Source: an uncultured Hyphomicrobiales bacterium (lineage in GTDB: Bacteria; Pseudomonadota; Alphaproteobacteria; Rhizobiales; Beijerinckiaceae). Taken from it: a stretch of DNA of 10,372 nt. The notes beneath the pieces were generated by a model. The model made no database searches, was not told where the DNA came from, and saw only the letters and a list, made by a program, of their open reading frames with translations. The translations under genes were made by a program, and so were the position numbers. The stretch is from assembly GCA_903903935.1 (NCBI GenBank), contig CAIVAX010000552.1, positions 1 to 10,372 on the forward strand, in the 5' to 3' direction. Of this stretch, positions 1 through 6,100 are shown in pieces (within the stretch, counting starts at the first letter, position 1; every line of letters starts with the position of its first letter).

Positions 1-417
1 AAAATGCGCGAGGAAATTGATGCCATGCGCGTGATGGGGCTAGATCCTGTCGATGTGCTGGTGCTGCCGCGTATTATCGCTTTGTTGATTGCTCTGCCGA
101 TGCTGACTTTTGTGGCCGATCTCTCGGCCCTGTTGGGCGGTCTGCTCGTGTCGTGGTCCTATGGCAATGTCAATCCAGATGTGTTTTTGGCGCGCTTGCA
201 GGATGCGATTGCGATCAATACGTTTATGGTCGGTCTGATCAAAGCCCCGGTGATGGCGCTGGTCATTGGCATGGTGGCGGCGATTGAAGGGTTCCAAGTG
301 CAGGGCTCAGCTGAATCTCTGGGCCGGCAGGTGACAGCGTCCGTCGTCAAATCCATCTTTATGGTGATTGTCATTGATGGACTCTTCGCCATGTTCTTTG
401 CCGCCATTGATTATTGA
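1..417 (+). CDS. mlaE: MlaE-family ABC transporter permease, C-terminal part (5' truncated by window edge)
   Basis: Inner-membrane permease of an MCE/Mla-type lipid ABC transporter, which moves phospholipid or other hydrophobic molecules between the inner membrane and the periplasmic MCE protein. The reading frame is open from base 1 (a Lys codon precedes the first Met), so the true start lies upstream. 138 codons are visible, roughly the C-terminal half of a permease of about 250 residues or more. The EEIDAMRVMGLDP stretch near the left edge is the conserved cytoplasmic coupling segment of MlaE/TIGR00056 permeases. It is followed by at least three hydrophobic segments (approximately residues 21-50, 72-98 and 115-135 of the visible part) and a VQGSAESLGRQVTASVV loop typical of the family. 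The stop is 7 bases before the ATPase start, so the two are translated as one operon. An N-terminal STAS domain is common in alphaproteobacterial homologues but cannot be seen here. The family is sure; the transported substrate is not known. Confidence 0.93.
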   Translation, partial: KMREEIDAMRVMGLDPVDVLVLPRIIALLIALPMLTFVADLSALLGGLLVSWSYGNVNPDVFLARLQDAIAINTFMVGLIKAPVMALVIGMVAAIEGFQVQGSAESLGRQVTASVVKSIFMVIVIDGLFAMFFAAIDY

Positions 418-420
418 GGA
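416..420 (+). promoter_or_regulatory. Ribosome binding site that sets the mlaF start
   Basis: GAGGA overlaps the permease stop codon and lies 4 bases before the ATG at 425. It favours that start over the in-frame ATG at 368 and suggests translational coupling of permease and ATPase. Confidence 0.6.
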
Positions 421-424
421 TGCA

Positions 425-1249
425 ATGAGCCTTTCCTCTGATCCCCTCTCATCTCACGGCACTCATTCTGACATCGCCATTCAGGTGCGCGATCTCACCA
501 TAGGCTTTGGCAGCAAGATCATTCTCGAGCATCTAGATCTTGATGTGCGGCGGGGCGAAGTCTTGGGTTTTGTGGGCGGATCAGGATCGGGCAAATCCGT
601 ACTCACCCGCGCCATTCTGCGTTTGGTGCAACCCAGATCCGGCCGCATTGAGATTTTTGGCCGCGAGCTCAAAGATTATTCCCGCCGCGATTTGCGCGCG
701 CTTGAACAACGCTATGGTGTTTTGTTTCAGCATGGCGCTTTGTTCTCTGGGCTGACGGTGAAGCAAAATATCCAAGTGCCGATGCGCGAATATTTGAACA
801 TCTCTGGTCCTTTGATGGATCAGCTGGCGATGTTGAAGCTCGATATGGTTGGCCTTGCGCGCGATGCAGCCGAGAAATATCCCTCCGAACTCTCAGGCGG
901 CATGATCAAGCGAGCGGCCTTGGCGCGCGCATTGGCGCTCGATCCAGATTTGCTGTTTCTTGATGAGCCAACATCGGGGCTGGATCCCATAGGTGCGGCC
1001 GAGTTTGATCAGCTCATCGCCACTTTGCAAAAGACCTTGGGGCTAACTGTCTTTATGGTGACGCATGATCTCGATAGCCTGTATACGATTTGTGATCGCA
1101 TAGCGGCTCTGGCCGACAAAAGGGTCGTTCATGTAGGCACGCTGGGCGAGATGCAGGCCTTTCCCCATCCCTGGGTGCAAAGCTATTTCCATGGCCAGCG
1201 GGCCATTTTGCGGGTGCAGGACCGTGTACAAACTGGTTCACTGCCTTGA
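425..1249 (+). CDS. mlaF: MlaF-family ABC transporter ATP-binding protein
   Basis: Cytoplasmic ATPase that powers the MlaE permease. 274 residues. All ABC signatures are present and intact: Walker A GGSGSGKS at 51-58, Q-loop Gln102, signature LSGGM at 156-160, Walker B LLFLDE at 176-181 with catalytic Glu181, D-loop SGLDP at 184-188, and switch His214 in MVTHD. The FQHGALFSGLTV segment after the Q-loop and the Met after LSGG (LSGGM rather than LSGGQ) are typical of MlaF/Ttg2A-type subunits. The ATG at 425 was chosen because GAGGA lies 4 bases upstream. An earlier in-frame ATG at 368 would overlap the permease by 50 bases and add a tail unlike the family. It sits 7 bases after the permease and 63 bases before the MCE gene. 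In Sphingobium the matching subunit is LinL; in Pseudomonas it is Ttg2A. Confidence 0.95.
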   Translation: MSLSSDPLSSHGTHSDIAIQVRDLTIGFGSKIILEHLDLDVRRGEVLGFVGGSGSGKSVLTRAILRLVQPRSGRIEIFGRELKDYSRRDLRALEQRYGVLFQHGALFSGLTVKQNIQVPMREYLNISGPLMDQLAMLKLDMVGLARDAAEKYPSELSGGMIKRAALARALALDPDLLFLDEPTSGLDPIGAAEFDQLIATLQKTLGLTVFMVTHDLDSLYTICDRIAALADKRVVHVGTLGEMQAFPHPWVQSYFHGQRAILRVQDRVQTGSLP

Positions 1250-1312
1250 AAGCGCCTGTAAAGGCTGCAATGTTTCGTTTGGTGGCCTCACCTGTTTGAC
1301 GTTTAGGATTCG

Positions 1313-2380
1313 ATGGAAACGCGAGCCAATTATGCCCTGATCGGTGCTTTGTCCCTGCTCATCATGGGGGCAGCGCTGGCATTTGTCGCGTGGTTCTCAG
1401 GCGCCAGCAAAAGAGGCGGGCTTTCGACCTATCAGATTGTGTTTTCTTCCTCCGTCTCGGGTTTGACCCGAGGCTCGCAGGTTTTGTTCAATGGCTTGAA
1501 AGTGGGAGAGGTCGCACTGATCGATCTTCTTCCCGATAATCCCAGCGAGGTCTATGCGCTGATCGAGATCAATTCGCGCATTCCCGTCAAAAAGAATACG
1601 CGGGCGCGGCTCGAATTTCAGGGCCTGACCGGCGTGGCCTCGATTGCGCTGAGTGGGGGCACGGCCAATTCCGAAGATCTGGTGGGCAGCAAAGAGGCGC
1701 CTGCCCAGATTATTGCCGAGCGCTCCGACTTTCAGAATATTCTGGAAACCCTGCAGCGTCTGTCCTCCAAGACTGAGGGTGTGCTGGAGCATGTCGATCA
1801 ATTATTGGGAGACAATTCGGCCTCTTTGGCGATGACGATGAAGAATGTGCAATCCTTCAGTCAGGCTTTGGCCAATAGTGCAGATGATATTCAAAGCTTC
1901 ATCACCAGCATGAATGAAATCGGGCGGCTGGCCAAACCTTTGGCTGTCTCGCTCGATCATATTTCCACCTCGCTGGATGCGCGGCTGGATGCAGTTGATC
2001 CGGAGCAGCTCAAACTTCTCATGGCCAATTCGGTGGCCTTTTCAGCAAAGCTCAACACTTCGGCCGATAAGCTTGATCAGGTGCTCGGCTCGCTCAATGG
2101 CCTGCTGTCGGCCGATGGATCGGCTGGTCTGATAGGCGAAGTGGGTGAGGCGACCAAATCCATTCGTAAGCTTGCCGATAATCTAGATGCCCGCACCAAG
2201 GAAATGTCCGCCGATCTGTCCAAATTCACCGGGCCGGGATTGCGCCAATATGAAGCTTTGGCCAGTGAGGGCCGCAAGACGCTGGATGAGCTGAACCGGG
2301 CACTGCGCTCGATGCAGAAAAACCCCCAGCAATTGCTGTTTGGCGCTAAGCCCTCAGTGCCGGAATATTCTGGCCGTTGA
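1313..2380 (+). CDS. mlaD: MlaD-family MCE protein (single MCE domain, long helical tail)
   Basis: Periplasmic lipid-binding component of the transporter, anchored in the inner membrane. 355 residues. A signal-anchor helix spans about residues 7-28. One MCE domain follows at about 39-117, recognisable from YQIVFSSSVSGLTRGSQVLF, then NGLKVGEV, and QGLTGVASIALSGG near its end. Such domains form hexameric rings with a central hydrophobic pore. From about 135 to 330 the chain is a Ser/Ala/Leu-rich helical region, much longer than the tail of E. coli MlaD (183 residues in all). The C-terminus carries the NPQQLLFG and VPEYSGR motifs, which recur at the ends of alphaproteobacterial MCE proteins. AGGA lies a few bases before the ATG. 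The 63-bp gap after the ATPase shows no convincing promoter or terminator. The single MCE domain excludes the PqiB and LetB classes, which have three and seven. Confidence 0.93.
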   Translation: METRANYALIGALSLLIMGAALAFVAWFSGASKRGGLSTYQIVFSSSVSGLTRGSQVLFNGLKVGEVALIDLLPDNPSEVYALIEINSRIPVKKNTRARLEFQGLTGVASIALSGGTANSEDLVGSKEAPAQIIAERSDFQNILETLQRLSSKTEGVLEHVDQLLGDNSASLAMTMKNVQSFSQALANSADDIQSFITSMNEIGRLAKPLAVSLDHISTSLDARLDAVDPEQLKLLMANSVAFSAKLNTSADKLDQVLGSLNGLLSADGSAGLIGEVGEATKSIRKLADNLDARTKEMSADLSKFTGPGLRQYEALASEGRKTLDELNRALRSMQKNPQQLLFGAKPSVPEYSGR

Positions 2381-2381
2381 A

Positions 2382-2420
2382 GGCGATAAGCTAGTGGAGA
2401 GGGACTTATCCTAGCTTGCC
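2382..2420 (+). repeat. Nested inverted repeats in the mlaD-lipoprotein gap
   Basis: Two overlapping inverted repeats share bases and so exclude each other in RNA: GATAAG (2385-2390) with CTTATC (2405-2410), and AAGCTAG (2388-2394) with CTAGCTT (2411-2417). The second can be lengthened by GGC (2382-2384) pairing with GCC (2418-2420) across a 3-base bulge. No T run follows, so it is not a canonical terminator. It could be an RNA-processing or attenuation element between genes of the operon, or chance. Confidence 0.35.
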
Positions 2421-2518
2421 ATTTCTGGCGGGCTGATGTTTCCCTGCTGTTTGGCAATTTGCGTGTCGTTTTGACGGAGTGGGGTATCGGGGTGCAGCCT
2501 GAGCGTGGGTCTTTAACA

Positions 2519-3127
2519 GTGTGGCAGCCAAAACAGGGGTCCGGTCTCGGGGCACCCTTGGCTTTGCTGTGCCTGATGACCTTAGGCCTGTCAGCCTGCG
2601 CCAATGCTCCGGCCCTCACGACTTATGATCTCTCCAGCCTGACTCAGGTCCGGCGCATGCCCGGCCTCACCCTTCAGCTTAGCATTGGCGAGCCTTCGGC
2701 ATCAGGTCTGCTTGATGGGGACAGGATTCCTATTCGCACGGCCTCGGGTCCGGTGGCTTATCTGCCTGCCGTGCAATGGAGCGAGCGGCTACCTCGGCTC
2801 ATTCAGAGCAGTTTGATTCAGAGCTTTGAATTGGCGCATCCGCGTCAGGCGGTCGCCCGTTTAGGCGATCGCATGGTGGCGGATATGAGCTTGAAAGGCG
2901 AGATCCGTCATTTTGAAATCGACGAAAGCAGTCGCGAAGCTGTTGTTGAGCTCTCTATGCAGATTTTGCGCGAGCCCGATGGGCGTGTGATCGCGGGGCA
3001 GATTTTTGCGGCGCGACTGCCTCTGGCCTCGTTGGAGTCTGGGCCTGCAATGGCCGGGTTAGATGAGGCCTTCAAGCAAGTGGCGCAGAAGATTCTCATC
3101 TGGGTCGGGCGCGAAGTTCATCAGTAA
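2519..3127 (+). CDS. ABC-type transport auxiliary lipoprotein (PqiC/LinN-like)
   Basis: Predicted lipoprotein partner of the MCE transporter, of the ABC_trans_aux (PF03886, PqiC-like) type, likely bridging the periplasmic MCE protein to the outer membrane. From the GTG at 2519 it has 202 residues, with a type II signal peptide: Lys5, a hydrophobic stretch at 10-24 and lipobox LSAC at 24-27, so Cys27 would be lipidated. Ala after the Cys favours outer-membrane sorting. The mature part starts with the YDLSSL segment and has LPAVQWSERLPRLIQSSLIQ, both typical of this family. The start is uncertain: in-frame TTG 2459, TTG 2471 and GTG 2492 are also possible, and 2492 has GGGG and GGAG upstream. 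2519 gives the most normal signal peptide. It is the last gene of the operon. The substrate-specific role is unknown; LinN is the closest precedent by gene order. Confidence 0.85.
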   Translation: MWQPKQGSGLGAPLALLCLMTLGLSACANAPALTTYDLSSLTQVRRMPGLTLQLSIGEPSASGLLDGDRIPIRTASGPVAYLPAVQWSERLPRLIQSSLIQSFELAHPRQAVARLGDRMVADMSLKGEIRHFEIDESSREAVVELSMQILREPDGRVIAGQIFAARLPLASLESGPAMAGLDEAFKQVAQKILIWVGREVHQ

Positions 3128-3136
3128 ACTTCGCGC
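3109..3136. terminator. Hairpin at the convergent gene ends, overlapping the lipoprotein stop codon
   Basis: A perfect 10-bp stem, GCGCGAAGTT (3109-3118) with AACTTCGCGC (3127-3136), encloses an 8-base loop that contains most of the TAA stop. It lies between convergent genes whose stops are only 32 bases apart. The sequence downstream on either strand has no clean T run, so intrinsic termination would be weak. It may mainly protect the 3' end or act as a bidirectional barrier. Confidence 0.5.
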
Positions 3137-3159
3137 GTAATGTTGATTGTGTCGCGGAC

Positions 3160-6100
3160 TTATTCCAGACGTCCAGCAGCATGTGCGAGAATTGTATAGA
3201 CCTTGCCCGTATCCGAAATCAGATAAGAGCGCACCATGCCGCCGTCGCGATCGTCGCGGTTGATTTCATTGAGCAGACGCTCAAACTCACGATTATAGCG
3301 ATTAACTGTTTCACGGAATTCCGGTTCGGCGCGATAGCGACGACGGATTTCGTCAAACGTCTGCTGTCCTTGAGCTGTATAGAGACGGCGCGAGAAGATG
3401 TTGCGCTCGCCGCGATTATAGCGATCCCAGACATCCGACACCGCCAGATGATCAACCATGCTGGCAATATCAAGCGAAATGCCTTGCAACGGATCCCCGC
3501 TCATTTGAGGCGCAGTCATGGGTGCCGCCGAAGGGAGTCTTTGTTCTTCGCGCGAAGCTCTGGCCAGAAGATCAGAGATCCAGCCTTGCCCGGCCTGTCC
3601 GCGATCTGGGACTGATGGCCGCGGCGCGGTGGGGGTGGCGCGTTGCATGCGGCCTGAATAATCCTCACGCGGAAGGGGTGGCACTGGATCAATCATCGGC
3701 CCTGACATGATTGGCGGGGCACGTAAGGGCTCAGGCGCACGTAGGGGCTCGGGAGCACGGAAAGGCTCTGAGGCTCTGAGCGGTTCAGGCGCACGATAGG
3801 GCGCGGCTGGCGCCAAAGGCTGCAGGTTGAGAGGCTGCTGGAGCCCAAGGGGCGAGACAGGCATGCCAATGTCGAGCGGCTGCCCAGATTTGTTGACAAT
3901 GTCGGTGAGCTGCTTGAGGGCGCTGATCTGATCGCCCACGACGCGGCGCAAAGCTGCGGCCTGTTCGGCTGTCTCGCGCGGCAATTCGTTGGCTCCGCGC
4001 CGCACTTCCTGACGGGCGGCATCAATATCCTGCTGAACCTGAGCGGCAATGCCACGCAATTCAGCCGCCGAGGATTGGAACCGGCTGAGCGATTGCTCGA
4101 ACATTTGCGCCATTTCGGAATTGGCCTGATCATAGAGAGTGCGCAGAGCAGTGGCGGTGCGCTCGCGCTCCTTGGTGCCAGAATTACGAATATCTTCGAA
4201 TTGCAGGCCGATCTGGCTGGTCAGGCCCTGTGTCGCATCGGACAGATAAGCACCAATTTCGCGGGCGCGTGTATCGGCCTTGCGCACAGCCTCTTCAAAG
4301 ATGGATGTGAAGGAATCGAGGACGCTTTCCATTTCATCGGTCTTGCTATGGACATTGGCCAAGAGGGATTCGAGCGATTGGTTGCGCTGGAGCAAGAGAC
4401 GATCAATCTCACGCTGGGATTGCGCAAAGGCGTTGGCGCTGGTGGCCAGATTGTCGTGCTCTTGATGCAGACGCTCCACCAGAGCATCGGTTTGTGACAA
4501 GGTGGTGAGTGAGGCTGTATTGAGATTATTGATCTGGTTGGAAATGGCTGTGACCGAGCCTTGGAAGTCGCGCACGCGATTGGTCAATGTGCCTTCAATG
4601 GCTTCCAGACTATTGCCAGCTTCGTTGACAACGCCATTGAGCGCAATGCTGGTTTCGGCCAGACGCTGCAAGACGTCGCTCAAATCCTCTTTGAGTTTTT
4701 CATTGGTGGTCAGCAGAGCATGAACCGATGTGCCTGTGCCTGTCTCAAAGAGCTTTTGCAGATCATTGGTTGATTGATCGAAGCTTCGGGTGATCTCAAT
4801 GCTGGTCTCGCCCAATCTGTCGATGATCGAGCTGGTTTTTTCGCTGATCGCATCGGTGACAAGTTCTGCAACGCTGGCCACTTCTTGTGCGATTTCGTGA
4901 CCGCGCGCGGTGAGGCGCTCGACCAACATGGGTCCTTTGTTCTCCAGCAAGGTTTGAAGCACGCCGCCTTGATCCAGCAGTGTGTCTTGCAATTGCTTGG
5001 TGCGACTGGTCAGAGTTGAGTTGAGCTCAGCAATCCGCTGGGTGAGCACTGTTTCAAGTGCGACCGGATCAACCGCCGTGGTGATTTTTTCAACGCCCTC
5101 ATTCATCACGCGCGCAATGGTGAGCGCGTTTTCGACGAGAGATTCAGTCATAGCTGAGCTGCGGGCATCCAGACCATTCTGGACCAATTCCATTGTGTTC
5201 GAGGCTTCCTGAAGTCGGCTGCGCGCTGACTCATTAAAGGAGTTGATATGGCCATCAATGGCATTGCCCAGGGCCTGCGCGCTGATCTGGGCTGTTTCTT
5301 CGAAGCGGCTGATGTGTGTATCAAATTGCGAGGCCACTTCGAGAGTCTTGAATTCTGCCACATGCGTGAAGTCATTGGCTTTGGCTTCGATGAGTTCGGC
5401 CGCTTCGCGGGCCCGATCAGACAGCCGGTCGGTGAAGCTGGCTGCATGGGTTGTGAAGGTTGCCTCGACACTGGCCATGCGTTCGCTCACCAGATTGGTA
5501 AACAGGCTGGTATGAGATGCAATATTTTCTGTCAGCTGCGAGCCATGCGCAACAATGGTTTCATCATAGGTTTTGAGACGCGTGGCGACTGCCTCATTGA
5601 TCCGCTCGCCATGGGTGCCAAGAGCGCTAATCGCCTCGCTGGTGGAACGGGCGAACCGATCTTCGATTGTTTGGACATGATCGTCCAGCAGCAAGCGAGC
5701 TTGATCAGCACCCAATTGCAATTGCTCAGCGCTCGAGGCGCCAATGGTGGATAATTCCTCCTGCAATTTTTGACCCTGGACGACAATTGTTTCCTGCAAT
5801 TGCTGCGCAGAGGCGTCGATCTTATTCGCCAGGCCAAAGCCGTCTTCTAGAATGGTGGATGACAGGCGCGCGGCTGTCTCATCGAGCCTTTGTGTCAATG
5901 CCTCGCCCTTTTGGGTGAGGGTCTCAACAAGCGTGTCTGATGTGTTGGTAAGGGTAACGGTGAATGTCTCGCTCTGGTTGGCGAGTTTACGAGTGAGATC
6001 TTCTGTTGTGATCGACAGACTGTCGGTGAGATGCGCATTCTGTTCGCTGATCGCTTCGATCAAATGCGTGCGCGCCTGTTCAAGATTGTCGGTCAGCAAG

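Noticed and set aside
368..424. Earlier ATG start for the ATPase at 368
   Set aside because: It would overlap the permease by 50 bases and lacks the ribosome binding site that precedes the ATG at 425.
2077..2619. Open frame of 180 codons on the minus strand across the mlaD end and lipoprotein start
   Set aside because: Antisense to two well supported genes, rich in Pro, Ser and Arg without any motif.
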